Below are positions 11,723 to 25,028 of a DNA stretch of 64,000 nucleotides, in pieces. Each line of letters begins with the position of its first letter. The first letter of the stretch is position 1. Origin of the DNA: Ceratobasidium sp. AG-K. Lineage: Eukaryota; Basidiomycota; Agaricomycetes; Cantharellales; Ceratobasidiaceae. Under the pieces are notes generated by a model. It was given only the letters and a program-made list of their open reading frames with translations. It ran no database searches and was not told the origin of the DNA. Location: NCBI GenBank assembly GCA_037039685.1, contig JAWNGF010000003.1, positions 3,570,571 to 3,634,570 on the forward strand. Reading direction: 5' to 3'. Made by a program: the position numbers and the translations under genes.

Positions 11723-14108
11723 ACATGTAGAGCTTTGTGAAATCGCGATCTGGATGTAAGGCAAAAGGCGGGCGCCTAGCAGCGCCGAGGGCGGTGCGAT
11801 CGACATACAAGGCCGCCAAGGTAATGGGAGAAAGCCGCCCACGGTCCGACGTTATAGTTGATACTCTACTTGAGGAGGTGCGCGATTAGAGCCGGGCGTG
11901 GTTGGCTTTGCTAGCGGGCATCGCCAAGTGCCAATTCCCTTAGCCAAGAGTGGTCGCATACAATCCTGTGGGCGAGGTGCATGCCTTGAGGCAGCTAGAC
12001 TCAAGAAATTCAACTAGCCAATCTTACAGTGATGAGAGTGAATTAATTCACTTACATATCCATGGTGAGGATTGGACCACGCCTCGACCGAGTAGAGCGG
12101 CAACCGGTGCACGTACAAATTTGCGCAGCCACTTGGGTTGATCGTGCCTGGGTTCGCGAACCCCACGTGCGCTGATCATCATCCGGTGGACAGCGTCGCT
12201 TCTTCCTCAGCGAGAACCGCAGTGCTAATTGAGGCTCGTAAGGGTTCGTTTGCGCAAACGAGCCCTTACTAGCACGTCCGGTTTTTGCTGAGTCGGATGA
12301 CTACGCAAGTCATACTCTTCGCCGAGATTCGACGCGTGAATAATTTCCAGATCAATCACAACCATGGATATTTACTGTGCACCTGGCCGAGTTGGCACAA
12401 AACGGGGATGCACAGGACAGAAGCGAAGCAAGCGAGTCAACTATGCTGTGGCGCTTGCCTGGCGCCGGGATTGCCACTCTGGCGCTAAGGGCGGAGCTTG
12501 ACATTGAGACGATCCTGTGACCTCCACGTTTCGTGCGATAGCTTTTACGATTGTAGAGCTGCCAAGGACACGGTAATGTTACTACAATATGGGATGGGGA
12601 TAAGGTATTGTCTTGAGCATGCTTACCAGCTGATCAACGAGGCATGGTGCGTCCCAGTTGGGTAAGTGGCCGAACGCCAGTTCACAATTAGACTATTTTA
12701 TGTGCACAGGTAAAAAGGGGGAGGCGAGGTGTGGCCAAGAGGCTCCTTGGGGCACAGATCCGAGATACCCACGATAATTGAGTCAGTTACCGGCTATTCA
12801 AAAATCGAGAGCATAGATGTGACGGTTGAAGAAGCAACGAATGGAGGACGAGGGACATGTGTTTGAGGTGATAGGATAATATTACGTCCAGGCCATATGC
12901 ACAGTACATCTGCGTACTCGCCGGAAATGCAAGGTCCCTGTGACTTTCCACCCCGCTACCCCTTGTCCCTTCCGTTCATCCAATGAGCGCTCCGACCCTC
13001 TTCTGCAGCCTATTATCTGCGTGATTACTTCACATAAAGACTTTAAATTTGGGAAGAGTTCTGGTTAGATTCCACTCGGAGCCTCCGGTTAGGTAAATGA
13101 CCTGTGGCAACACGACAAGCAGGCTCCTCACATCGGCGGTGGATCAGGCTGGGCGATTCTACACGTGCATTGTGATGAACGGGATTGATTTGAGGTGTCA
13201 ATGGACAAAATAGAGGCTGGCGGACGATTGGTTACATACCAGCTCCTGAAAAATGAATTCTATCCCGCTACTGTAGGTAGAATTGAATGAGCTAAGCACG
13301 ACAAAAGTGTAGACTGCGACGACATCGATGGGTGCATCTAATGCAAGAACCGACTTTGAGTACGTGGGGTTCTTCGGACTACGTCGTCATGGCTTGTAGG
13401 TATCGAGCCAAGCCTCGGCTTCTCAAACGGCCACTTCTCGCGGGAAGTGTTCGAGGACAACCTAGATAATAATAAAGTTGTTCATATCAGCAAGTAGAAT
13501 CACCCTGTGTTAGAATACAACACGGATGGTTAGATGGTCTAACTTACCAGTCAGCGCCCCACAGATTCCTCCGGACACCATCTCTACTAACTCTCGTTCA
13601 GTGCTAGCTACAGTTGTTGGTTCTACTGGTGACATGTCGTACGAGCAGAGTGGGTAAAAGCGCGAAATCGGTGAGTGGGTCGTGGTTGATCACGGGTTGA
13701 GTGGATCGAAATTTGAATCCAATTGTATTTAGCGCCCGACGCAGATGACCGCCACCACACGAAACCCCAACACAAAGTCCAAAACCCATTTTTCGCTAAC
13801 CCTCTGTCGTGTTGCTCCCACATAATGTGATTTCCGGTTTTGCTCATATGTCAAGCACCGATGGCTTGAGTAATACTTCCAAATTCGCACTTTCATTCAG
13901 GGAGTTGCTTAGTAATGTAATTCGGTCTCTGGCCTGAACTCGGGATGGCGGACGATTGGGAGCAACGTGATTTAGATTCGTACTCCCATAACCCAAGGTA
14001 GTCATACATTAGATGCATATAAAAAACATAGCTGTTCGGCGTGACACAAATGTCCGAAGTAAACCACTACAAAATGTTCATTTAAGTCCATTGTCCCAAT
14101 ACTAAAAT
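11723..14108. other. Intergenic between the two GMC genes
   Basis: About 2.4 kb holding the upstream region of the first GMC gene and the downstream region of the second. Only short open frames occur, none with recognisable similarity. A palindrome-rich block lies near 12150-12300 (see 12238-12269). No RNA gene was recognised. Confidence 0.6.
12238..12269. repeat. 32-bp near-perfect palindrome within a larger imperfect hairpin
   Basis: The arms gtaagggttcgtttgc and gcaaacgagcccttac differ at one base. Outer flanks also pair imperfectly (gtgcta with tagcac; ctcagcgagaaccg with cggtttttgctgag). A 14-bp palindrome gggttcgcgaaccc lies about 70 bp away. It could be a small MITE relic or a regulatory palindrome; nothing in the sequence decides. 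Confidence 0.6.
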
Positions 14109-16780
14109 CTACCAGCCCGATTCCTTGATGATCGCCGCTGCCTTCTCCCCGATCCCGTAGCAAGTCCTAGTAGGGTGGAAGTTCATCTGGAAAGGAATGA
14201 CACTAGCGTCCGCCTGGAACACAAACAATTAGAGCAATTCAAAATGTTGAGGAATGCGACTTACTACTCGGAGATTCGTGGTTCCGTAAACTTTGAGCTC
14301 ATTGTCGACCACTCCACCCAACTCTCGCGAAGCCATCGCAGCAGTCCCTATTCATTGAAATTGCGTTAGAAGGCTCGGATTGGAGTCGTATATGCGCGAC
14401 ACTTACCGACATGATGATGCGCTCCTCGGGAGGTGGATTTGACAAACTCGGTAAGATCCGTTACATCAGGTGTAGGAAGGGCTCGCGTCCCGATGAGCGA
14501 AGCAAAAGGCTCTGTTTCAAATATCTTCAGTACAAACTTGCTTGTTCGAACGAGTGTTTCTTGATCTGTGATTTGTCTAATTAGTCTGACGAGTCAAGAA
14601 AAGAGTTGTTCCGGACGCACCGATAGTCTTTGAGAAAAAGTTTGGATCGATGACCGGGGGCGCCAACGGATCCGAAGTGTTAAGATGCTGGACAATATTA
14701 GACCAAAGCGACGGCCAGTGAGAAACAACGCACCACGTGCCCACGAGAAAACACATGTTGAAGCAGTATCAATACAGACACATAGGACGTATCATTTTTG
14801 GGAACGCCAGCGCCAAACCAGGCTGTTAGAATTTGAAAGTCAAGGTTATAAGCAAAGTATTCATATGACATTCTTCTTATCACTCACATGGAACGAGGAT
14901 CAGCTCCACGTGCCCAAGCTTCTGCTTTAGCCAATTCTTGTGAATTTTGAATTGCGCTTCGTCCATGGGGGAAACGCCGTCGCGCTCAATCTCGCGGTTA
15001 AGTTGAGCCGTAATATTTGCCCATTCGTTCCGAGTACCAATAACGCTGGGCTCGAGGAAAGAAAGGATGGGCACTGAGCTGGTCAGCATGCCGTCGTGCG
15101 TTTTATCACTACCCCAAGGTTAACTATGAGGCACATATGAAATATGCAAGACTTACTATTGCTCCTGGGCCTCGGCTGCCAGAGTAGCGTTATAGCGCAG
15201 GTTATCCATAGTTACGATTCCAGGTTTCACCTCGAAGTTGATGTTTGTGAAAGGATGATCCTGGAGGTTCTCGCCGACACCTGGCAAGTCGACAATCGTC
15301 TCAATGCCGTATTGGCTCAGGAGAGTCGAGTTTCCAATTCCGCTGAGCTCGAGAAGGTGAGGCGTCTTAAAAGCTCCTATATAAAGATGAATTGAGAAAC
15401 TCGTGCTTGGCTGGTCGAAGATGACGAACCGGTAGACAGGATAACACCTTTCTTCGCCGCCACAGTATATGTTTGCGAGTTGTGGACGAATGTGACCCCT
15501 TTGGCGGTCACGTCACCGCCGTTCGAGCCTTCAAACTCAACCTTGGTAGCTTGTGCCCCCGTTACAACGACAAAGTTCGATCGATGGGCATTGTTGGCGT
15601 AATAGGTGTTACCGGAATATGACCGTTTTCCTGTGTGTCCGTTTACCGCCCTGGGGGTATTGTAAGTTCCAAGTGGATTTCCGCTATCCTGAATACAATG
15701 AATGGTTTAGATAAAGGTACCATTTAGGCTAGGGGCAGCCACGTACCGGATCGTAATTCTCAGGGACACCTAATTTCTTCACCGTGTTCCAGTATGGATT
15801 GATAACCTCACTACGCCAGTCTAGAGCAACCCCGTTCAGTAAATAAATAAACTAAAATCTTGGCACGCACTGTTGAAGCTGACCCCGAGAGGGCCATCTG
15901 TGCCTTGAGAGGGGAAGATGTCGTGGGGGTCTGCGCCAGTATTATTGACACGGAATGGGTCGGCACCGGCAAAGTTCTCGGCAGCCCTCATGTAAGGCAT
16001 AAATCCTAAAATATATGAGTATTTAGGTAGCTGATATATATGGGAAGCTTACCGTCCCAGTCCCACCCTGGGCTGCCCAGGCTTGCCCAATCTAGGATGA
16101 GGGTAACTCAGAAAGAGACCTTTACATACCCTAGAAATATGACATACCATCGTGCTCGACCTTGGGTGCACGGTCAAATGTCAACACATCAATCTAAAAC
16201 ACAGTCAGCGAATGCTCTTCTTTGTCCGAAAAAGACACTCACAGCACTGCAACCTCCAAGCACTTTCCCCCTATCGTCGATACGTTAGCTTCGTGGAATA
16301 CTCTCATGATCTCCTCGACTAACCTGGGCAAACCCAGAGTTCGACCATTCAAGTGGCTCTGAGGAACCGACTGGAACATCCAGTCATACTTGGGATTCCC
16401 CATCATGGAAAAGGCATTCGCTGAAATGGGCGTTAGCAAACGTTGGAGCCCCAAAACAACAGGGCTTACCTGGCACTTCAATGAGCGGATCATCTGGCAA
16501 ATATTGACCAGCTTCTATCATGCCCACGGAGAGGTTCGAGTCCTCAGCGAGTCTGAGTATATTGACGGTGAGCATATGGGGTATCCGACTAGGGTGGAGG
16601 AATGTACCTAGCGGCAACGGTAGCTCCGGCAGTACCAGCACCGACGACTACGTAGTCGTACTCCCGCGAAGCAAAGTCGGCACCATCGGAAGCAATGTTC
16701 CGCGCCTTAGGATTGCCAGGATTGCCAGTCGCAAAGGCGCCTGCAGAGAAAAAGAACAGAACTGTGCCTGCGAGCCTCAT
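14109..16780 (-). CDS. Secreted GMC oxidoreductase (aryl-alcohol oxidase/dehydrogenase-like), tandem paralogue
   Basis: Same architecture as the gene at 8987-11657. ATG at 16780 starts a signal peptide ([17 protein letters not shown]). Exon 1 (16608-16780) encodes [17 protein letters not shown], the FAD-binding GxGxxG. A 55-bp intron (16553-16607) leads to [25 protein letters not shown] matches GMC signature 1 with Cys in place of Ser. Downstream exons give [11 protein letters not shown], then [12 protein letters not shown]. The C-terminus has HHHVG|TAAM and ends [16 protein letters not shown] with TAG at 14109-14111. No break was seen in the exons traced. Tandem arrangement, same strand and shared intron positions point to local duplication. 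Function is inferred from family; such enzymes often supply H2O2 to lignin-active peroxidases or reduce quinones. Confidence 0.88.
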
Positions 16781-16837
16781 TGAAGATCGAGTGAAGAGGA
16801 GAGGAGTCTAATGGTGAGAAGGGAAAGAAGGGGGGTG

Positions 16838-16845
16838 CTTTTATA
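16838..16845 (-). promoter_or_regulatory. TATA box of the second GMC gene
   Basis: TATAAAAG on the minus strand, 58 bp upstream of the ATG at 16780. Confidence 0.6.
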
Positions 16846-19800
16846 CTCTGTAGGTTGCTCTGCCTCCGTAAACCGTATCGTCGCCTCAGTAAGCGCATAA
16901 TGCGAGCGCTCGGTTCAACGCCAAGGCGATGCCCTCAACATCAAAGGCCGCCAAGATGGGCGACCCAAGTTATCTCATCTCCAAGTGTCTATTTCTGTAG
17001 TAGTAAAACTATGTGAATTACCGAATGAACACGCACCCAGAATCGGAGGACCACCAATGAAAGTAAGCATGAGGCCAATGCATGGGAAAAAGCTGCCTAG
17101 CCACGCCGTGATTGTACCTGGATCCACTGTGATTATACACCATGTAACGCACAGCTGGCATTGGCGCAGGGCTGCTTCCTCCCATAGAGGGCATATACAG
17201 TTGGAAAGCACAGTCGAATCGCAATCCTGAGAAACAGGCTCCCTATTCAATGGTATAGTGCATCATCGAGTAATCTATACAGCATTGAACTCTGGTGTAC
17301 AGGATGTAAGCGCGCAAAATTAGGTGGTTGAGCTGCGTCGCTTGGGTAGCGCCTCTTGTCATTCGAGGTCCGAACCTGAGATGTCCGTGGGAATCTACTC
17401 CGTTTTTCAACCAGTATTTTTAGGGCTCTAGGCTTGCTGGAATTATGGATATAGGTGTGAGAACGGTCAATATGTAGGAGCGACCACCAGAATATAGGAG
17501 GATGTATTAGGATGGCTCCCATTGGACGAACTTACCGAATGAGTCTAGGAGGCACTGTCACAGCCAAACTAGGTAACCGAGATGAAGCTCTGACCTCCGC
17601 GGTCTCGAGGCGCGCACAGCCAATCAATCTTCGTGGCATGGCGGTGAGGTACCAGCTGACAGGAATTGAGTTGGCCACACTTCGATCGCTCTGGGGTCGA
17701 GAACCGAGAGTGTCAGCGAGTGGTGGTGGTCAACAGCAAACCAAAGAAAAAGGCGAGAGTGATCGAGGGTGACAGGCAAGATTAGACTTGGAATTGTTGA
17801 GCGCTCCTGAGGGACGAGACAATGACGTGCCAAGAGCTGTGCAAGGACAGTCACGTGTCTCCGCTGGGGCTTCATATTTATACTCTTGTCCCGGGCCCAG
17901 ACACGCATTTTGCTAACTACAAGCGGTATTAGACCAGGCTTCCATCTCCGCCCAATTGATACATGATAGAGCAATGATTGAATATGTCCGCTTTGTCACC
18001 TTTTTGTGGCTACATAGACGCAAAACCTGGGTGCTGTAACTGGCGAAGTTCGCACTAGTATATTGGGAATGACGTACTACTGGGGCCTAGCTCGAACATA
18101 TCTTAGCATGGTGCCGTGGATCCTCGTTACGCGCCAACTATGAGCAAAACAAGGCAAAGCCATGCACAAACCCTCGCGCTCAGAAAGATTGCATCACCTG
18201 AGTTGAAAACACAGTTTCGACTGTAGCTCACGAACTCTGTTCCGCGTTGTGCCGCTAAATTAAAAGGTGAGTTGCCGGGCCAAGGGAGATCCAACCAACT
18301 TGTTTGTTTATGTCTGAGAAGGTCATTTTCCTTCGATGGAATTACTTCTTCGTCCGGAACAGCTACAGCTACAGCTGAATTTGATTGATGGTTGAAGCAC
18401 ACCAATCACTAAAGCCATGAGAGCTTGAGACAGACTCAGTGTGGGATCGGCAAACCCTACGAGCTTGCTGACCACTGACACCTCCGATATATAACCAATG
18501 GAACGAGCATATAACATTCCTATTGAACGGCGCACCATTGGGCTTTGCCCCAAAATGTTGTAAATATATACCTTAGTGGAAAGAAACAACCTATTCGCTC
18601 GATCAACCGCATTGTAAATTGCGTTGATTGATTGGATTGCGTCAGCCATTTTTGATCGAAGGCGGTTCTTCCGAAGATCGCGCCTGATGTGTGTGGGGAT
18701 TCAAATTCGTCTGCGACACGCTAGACAAGGTCGAACATCGAATCGATTAGGTCCGAAACAAGTTGGAAGAGCGCGTATACAAAGCGAGGGCTGTCGTATC
18801 TTCCGTCCATGCACTCTTCCCTCCCCCTTCGCTCTTCGGATTTCCAGCATGTTCAAGAGTCTTTTCGCTATTTATCTCATGAAGGCGGCTACCGTCTAGT
18901 TTCTGCGGCTCTGCATTCTCGAGTGAATATTACTCAACTAACGGCAAGAGAGATCGAAGCTTATACTCCTCACGTGTTAGTGACCTCATAATTCGTCTCC
19001 TCTCCCCTGTTAAGCTAATTTACCATCCCAGTCCACTTTCACGCACAGCCTACTGTCCGATACGCGGTAATAGATGGACCTGTGGAGGTACGAACCGTTT
19101 TGGGGCCTGCTCGTCCACTTGTTAAGGTCATTAGTCGCGCGTGAGGCTCTGCAGAGGATGGTTGTTTATGGTTCCGGAGGTGGGGGGACTGCCTTGACAC
19201 CATACTATAAGTCTGTACGATACGAGCGCACCGTGACATTGCTTCTAATCATAACTTTCCCTTGCTAGGGTTCGTGGGATACTATCCGGGCTTGATTCGG
19301 TTGTTGTAAGCAATCGAGGAAGTGATACATCGAACGTTTGAGCAACTACTAATAATGCGCGAAGCGTCGTCGATAAGCCATAGCTAATTATGCGCTCGAT
19401 GTATCGGATCCTTGACAGACGCAGATTTTTACTTATCACCGTTCGATCCTGAACTTTTCCCGAACTTTTCTACTGAAGTTCAAGGGCACAATGGTAAAAT
19501 CGGACGTTGAGACCCTGAGTAAATAAGTATTAAAAGTAGTTCTCCATATTTACAGGTTTGCAACAGGCCCAAGCCCGAGCCGCCACCCAAAAGCTTGAGG
19601 TTATTCCACAAGCAGCCGGCCGTAGGCCCGTGGTGATGTAAGCTAACCTAATCCGGGTTGAGCTAACCAGCGCAAGCGCCCAATCGGCCATGGGCTGTGG
19701 GTCAAGAACACAAACGCAACGAAGTGAGTCGGGCAAGGGCGGCCATAATCTGGAAAAAGAATAGACCAAGAGACGGGAACACCTATCGCCGGAAACTGGA

Positions 19801-20803
19801 GCCTTGTGGCACTTTGGAAGGTACGTCCACTATAGGCACCCAAATGGCATTCCCAGACCAGGCCGGGCCATGGTCAACTCGGCTCATTAATGTAGTGTAC
19901 GTTTTGGTCCCTCTCATAGAACTTTCATTAGGTGGGGTACGAGAACCAGAACCGAGGGAACAGCGACGTACCGTTAGCTCAAAGGATGGGAGGCACTTGG
20001 AGAATGGCAGTTATAATTTAGGTCTTTGATGCCGAGAATGAGACACGATATTGCAGCTGTATGGTGTGGAGGTGCTTGCACTTTCTTCGTCGGCATATAG
20101 ATTGCAGCGCCGGGCTGATTGCGGGGTAATTTAAATCGCAGTATTTGCTCGTGACCCTCATATCGAGGAACCGCGCCTGGGATGGGAATGATCAAGGGAT
20201 CGAATTGTTCGGATTCTTCAATAAATTTTATCAAGTAGACGAAGGCGATCACTCTAAATACTGGCAGTAGCAAGTGGCCGAGTGGCATGGCCGAAGAAGC
20301 CTTGACCTTGGCGCCAAACAAGGTTCACCGGATCACGTGTCAGTATCCCACATTCCCAGTTATTCTAGGACAACCACCACGCACTATTCTCGGCCTGCCA
20401 AGGGTGGGCGGATGCTGCAGATCAGCGCGTCTATCCGTCACTAGAGGTTTGAGGCTCACGAATCGCCGAATTCGGGCACGTAATAAGCATGCCCGTGAAA
20501 CGTGGCCGACATGCCTTGGTGGAACTAGTTTGCTTGGTTAGTCCGCCGTTGTTGTGCTAGCACATCATTGATTGACAAGCGCTGTCAATAGCAATATCCA
20601 AAAAAGGCACTTTCCCGCCTGATTTTCCGGAGAGGCAGTGAAGATGCACTTGACTCTGTCTCACGCGCCGGTCCTTCGGCCATAGATGTCACTCAAACTC
20701 GGCGAACCTATCGGAACCAAACGCCATTGACTCGCAAAAGTGTAGCGCCAGGTGAATCTCATAAAAAGAACGTGACAAGCTTTGAGGTCTGCCACTGCTC
20801 GGT
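16846..20803. other. Long gene-poor spacer
   Basis: About 4 kb without a recognised gene. Open frames are short and on both strands. Two minus-strand frames are the least unlikely: 18323-18649 (listed separately) and a Met-led frame within 19974-20321 (starts MPLGHLLLPVF, no family recognised). The last 50 bp hold cataaaaag (about 20760), a possible core promoter for the peptidase gene at 20804. Confidence 0.5.
18323..18649 (-). CDS. Possible small unidentified gene, first exon
   Basis: The frame begins MADAIQSINAIYNAVDRANR and is helical in character. It may splice near ...ALMALVIG into a downstream frame (18127-18300). I recognise no domain. Listed only because the N-terminus looks protein-like and sits in a long empty spacer; it could equally be a chance frame. 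Confidence 0.2.
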   Translation of the reverse strand: MADAIQSINAIYNAVDRANRLFLSTKVYIYNILGQSPMVRRSIGMLYARSIGYISEVSVVSKLVGFADPTLSLSQALMALVIGVLQPSIKFSCSCSCSGRRSNSIEGK

Positions 20804-23397
20804 ATGGTTTCCTCGTTGGCATCTCTTGTCTTCAGTGTTGTTGCTCTCTCCCCGCTTGCTCACGCCCGAGTCCCCCTTCCAACTGGGTACCATCGATTCG
20901 CCCCACGTAACAATGGTCTCAAGTGGGAGAGCTGCTCGGACGCGACTGGTGAGGTTGTGCGCGAGTGTAGTCGATTCGAGGTTCCACTTGACTGGCACGA
21001 TGACACGGCTGGCAAGGCTTCGCTTTTGGTGGCTCGGTATCGGGCTGTGAAGGAGCCAAAACTCGGAACACTGTTTATGAACCCCGGAGGACCAGGTAAG
21101 GATCTTATCCTCACTTGAATCAAACACGACTTACCATTGGCATTAGGCGAGAGTGGGGTCGATATTGTCTTGAGTGGTACTGTGGATCAGTTAATGGAAG
21201 CCTCTGGTGGGCGGTATGACATTGTCAGTAAGTAATTATCCTCACAATTGCTTAGGTGCCAGGACTGAGCAATACGTTTAATAGGCTGGGACCCGCGTGG
21301 AGTTGGAGGAACCGTTCCCAAAACAGGCTGCTTTAAAGATGCCTCGGAAGAAACTGCGTTTTGGGATGGAACAATCCCTGCAGCTGGAATTGAAGCTCGG
21401 GGCAACTTTACCGACCAAAGCGATCTTGACGAGTTCTACTCTCAAGTGAATGAAGTTGATAGTTTGCTCAAGCAGCTCGGCGAGCGGTGCATTGAGTATA
21501 GTCCCAACACCTTCCAACACGTCGGCTCGGCTGCGGCTGTCCGTGACATGGTCGCTCTTCACGATCTCTTGGAAGGCAAGAACAAGCCTGTCAACTACTG
21601 GGGGCTGTCTTATGGGACTGTGATCGGTAGTTATTTTGTCAACAGTACGTTTTCCACGGGATTGGCCCTACCTTCGAACTAATATCCACAAAATCTTAGT
21701 GTTTCCAGATCGCGTGGGACGGGTCGTGATTGATGGTGTAGTTGATCCCGTATACTATGCCAACAAACGTGCCCACAAGGTAAGCATTAGATCCACGCGC
21801 TGCCATGGTTCATGATGCTCAAGCGTTGGCTAAAGTTATGGGAAGTCACTACCGAATCGACGGATGAGGCCTTTACGGGATTTTGCTCGGCTTGTGCAAA
21901 AGCGGGCCCCGGCTCCTGTGCCATTGCCCAAGAGGACTCATCCACGGCCAGCATCCGCCAGTGGACCCTGGATCTAATTGACGTATGTCGTGCCTTATTT
22001 CCGTTTATAGGTAGCATTGAACATATCTAATCTAGGCGGCTTACGAATACCGACGCGCAGTTGGCCGATCGGCAGAAATTTCCTCATCGTCCGTTCGCAG
22101 TATGTCCATATTTCGACCACTGCTCACTCTCGCTCTAACAAAGGCCCTTAGATGTAGTCCTCCAGGGAATGTATCAACCAACGGGATGGTCTGACCTTGC
22201 CAACACGCTGGCCGAGGTACACTCTTTCCTAGCCAACGCTACGACAACCTCCAACTCCACCACCGTGAAACACTCCCCTATTCCTCGATCTTCTCTCCGA
22301 CTGCGTCAAAGCCCAGACAATACCACCGCTGAGCCAGCTAAGGATTATGCGATCGACGGCATAACATGCGCGGATGCGGCTGATGCTGGAAACGTCACAA
22401 CCAAGGACGTGTTTGATTTTCTCGTACACGTAACGCGAACCGTAAGCCCAATGTGTAAGTCCTAGCTTAGTTTTCTTGGACATTTTTATTGATATAGCGG
22501 TGCTACAGTTGGGCCTTCTTGGGGTGAGGCTGGGTTTGGCTGTCACAGGTGGCCTGTTCGAGCTGTTGAACGATTCACTGGACCTTGGAACAGCAAATTG
22601 GCAAACACTATCCTGGTAGTCGGTTCGTATATGGCACTAAGCTCTGTTCGAGCTCGCTAATAGAGGCCAATTTAGGGAATGAGGCCGATCCGGTTACTCC
22701 TTTCATCTCGGCCAAGCGAGTTGCGCACGCACTGGGCAAATCGGCTGTTCTTCTCGAACAGGATGACTATGGTGTTAGTATAACTCTAATTTGAAACCGA
22801 AATCTTGCTCACAGTTCTTTCAGCACCTATCGCTTGCTATGAAATCAAACTGGTATGCGTTTTTCGGGATAGCACGTCGTATACACCTATTAACATCCGC
22901 ACTAGTACCATTGGTGCCCTCAAGGACTATTTTTTGCATAATAAGCTTCCAAAGAAGGGCAAGTTTTGCGGAGTATGTGAAATCAAGTTTATCGTGATAG
23001 TCCGCATCTAACAAATTTACCGCTATTGCAGACCGACCAAGTCCTCTTCCCCGGTCCTGGAATCACTAAGAGTTCTCTCAAGTCTCTCGACTCAGGCGCC
23101 AACACCCTCTCGGCCAATGCTGGCGTCGATTCTGATCTTGAATACGAGCTTGAAAGGTCTCGCAGGTACGGCAGGAACATGACCATTGCCGTTATCGCAC
23201 TCGTCATGGCGGTCGGGCTCTTTGCCTTCTCATTCTTCTTGGTCTTGCGTTCTCGTCGCCGACCCGTAGCAGATATGCTTCCTCGAGGCTCTTTCGAAAA
23301 TGGCGGCGAGGGCGGCAAGCATGGAATGTCGTACCCTGGCCCTTATATGAGTGGTGCGACGGCCAACTCGAAAGGATATTCTCGGCTTGAGTTGTAA
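20804..23397 (+). CDS. S33/TAP-like serine peptidase with C-terminal membrane anchor, 12 exons, intact
   Basis: Alpha/beta-hydrolase of the tripeptidyl-aminopeptidase-like group. Exons: 20804-21095, 21148-21227, 21285-21644, 21700-21779, 21836-21982, 22036-22099, 22152-22454, 22509-22622, 22676-22773, 22824-22852, 22906-22972, 23032-23397, all joined by GT...AG introns. N-terminal signal peptide (MVSSLASLVFSVVALSPLAHA), oxyanion-hole type motif NPGGPGESG across intron 1, nucleophile elbow GLSYGT in exon 3, and the C-terminal GHLSLAM carrying the likely catalytic His. The last exon adds a linker, a transmembrane segment (about 25 hydrophobic residues after RNM), basic RSRRR and a short tail, suggesting a type I surface protein. 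Two decayed copies lie at 46457 and 49489. Substrate is unknown. Confidence 0.88.
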
Positions 23398-25028
23398 AGG
23401 ACATTGACTCTAATTTTTTTCTCTGGTTATGGTCATGTATTAATGAATAATAGTCATTTCTAGTGTACATATCTGCTTACAAAGAACATGTGTGGATCTT
23501 ATAAATGAATCTGGTTTGCTGCAATTAATACGATTGGTTGACGCACAGCAATTGATCAAGATTGGTGTATATATGCGCACATCATTTCATGAGAACGTTG
23601 ACTAGGTGGTGGAGTAGGTGGCCGAGGTTTTGCCAAGGATTGAATCCTAGCAACATTTCAAACTATCCGCTTCCCTTTATTACGCAACCTTTATTCGAGC
23701 GATCCTAAGATAACAAGAATACTTGACGTTTTTTTGACAGTAGAACTTGACATATAGGGTCGATTTTGAGGGTTCGACAATAGACTTTTCTGTCAACATC
23801 CTGTCAGGGACAAGAGAGACACGACCGTCCCACTCTTGCACCGTAAAAGCCACCACATCTAGATACAAACTATATACATGGATAGAGCCATATTAGAGCT
23901 TTCCGAAAATCCAAAAAGCGCGCGAAACGGTCAAGTATTGGGCGCGTAATACAAACTTCGGAGGAGCCAGTCGAACATCGATCAAAACATTGATCGAGTT
24001 CTCCAACAGTCGCATCCCCGCACCACAAACACCGCCACATGTAAACAAAAAGTGTATAAGTCGATTATGATAAAGGAGAGCTATCTATCGAGGTGGAAAT
24101 CACGCGAAACGATTGAGAACTCAGCGCGATATCGCAATTTCGAGTTTTTCAACATGTGTTAGATTGAACATTAATTTTCACATGTATCGGAGCGGTATAT
24201 TGCGGCGTGTTCTATACCGTTAGAGAGCTACAAGCTCCGTGCACACAATGGTATTTAACTCAGGACTTTCTACTCCAATTCGACGAACCTCATGTTGCTG
24301 CCAGCGGATCACGAGGCCCGGGCTATGCTGTGCTTTGGGCCCGAGTCCTTCTAACTCGACAACCACCGCCTTTCTTCCTTCGTGGTAAGTGTTTTATACC
24401 TTACTCAGCAGCTGACATTGCTTTATGGGGGCCCCTGGTTTGCGGGTTTTGGTGTTGTTGGAACTCAGGGAGCTGGGAATGCTGCCTGGGGGATGGGTTA
24501 GTTGGGCAGGATCGGCATTAGGCCACTCCCCTCTTCCGTTGGGTCCGTAGTGGTCTGGGTTTAATTCCCAGTGGCTCGGGCCTTATGCCTGGGTTGCCCT
24601 TCATCTCCAAAAGGAGAGTGGTCGTACTCCCCTCACCTTGACCTGTGCCACTCCTCACCGGGTGGAGGTCCGGTTGCTGCCGGATGCAGGTTGGTGGGAT
24701 GACACCTCAGGCCATACCCATTTGGGCTCTATTTTACTTCCTGTTGTACCACTACACTTTTTCCATGTGAAAACGTGTCTGTGAGAATAGCCCTGACAAG
24801 ATAACTTCATTGGGCTTAGCGGGCATTGAGTAGCCCGGTGTCGGAAATGGACCGGATTTTTAATGTAATTCTACCCAAACCCATATAGCAGTGTTGTGCA
24901 CCCCTTCCACATTGTATCTACATTGAATGCATTACTGCCGTTCAGTTTGCTGATTGGTACTCAGAACCAGGATTCATTGACTCAAGATATTTTCTGAAAG
25001 ATCAACCCAACATTTTTGTTGCCATAAT
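23398..25028. other. Spacer between peptidase gene and Helitron coding region
   Basis: No gene recognised. The stretch holds a tRNA-like relic (24494-24570) and probably the 5' end of the Helitron, whose exact TC terminus I cannot place. Confidence 0.5.
24494..24570 (+). repeat. tRNA-like Pol III promoter relic, possible SINE head
   Basis: TGGGTTAGTTGG at 24494-24505 fits the A box with one mismatch. GGTTTAATTCC at 24558-24568 fits the B box except that the usual CG is TA. It sits in a perfect T-arm: stem CTGGG/CCCAG around a 7-base loop. The spacing of 64 bp is longer than in an ordinary tRNA. No clear SINE tail was seen. Confidence 0.35.

Noticed and set aside
24207..24521. Plus-strand ORF in the spacer before the Helitron
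   Set aside because: No motif or splice support, and it overlaps the tRNA-like relic.
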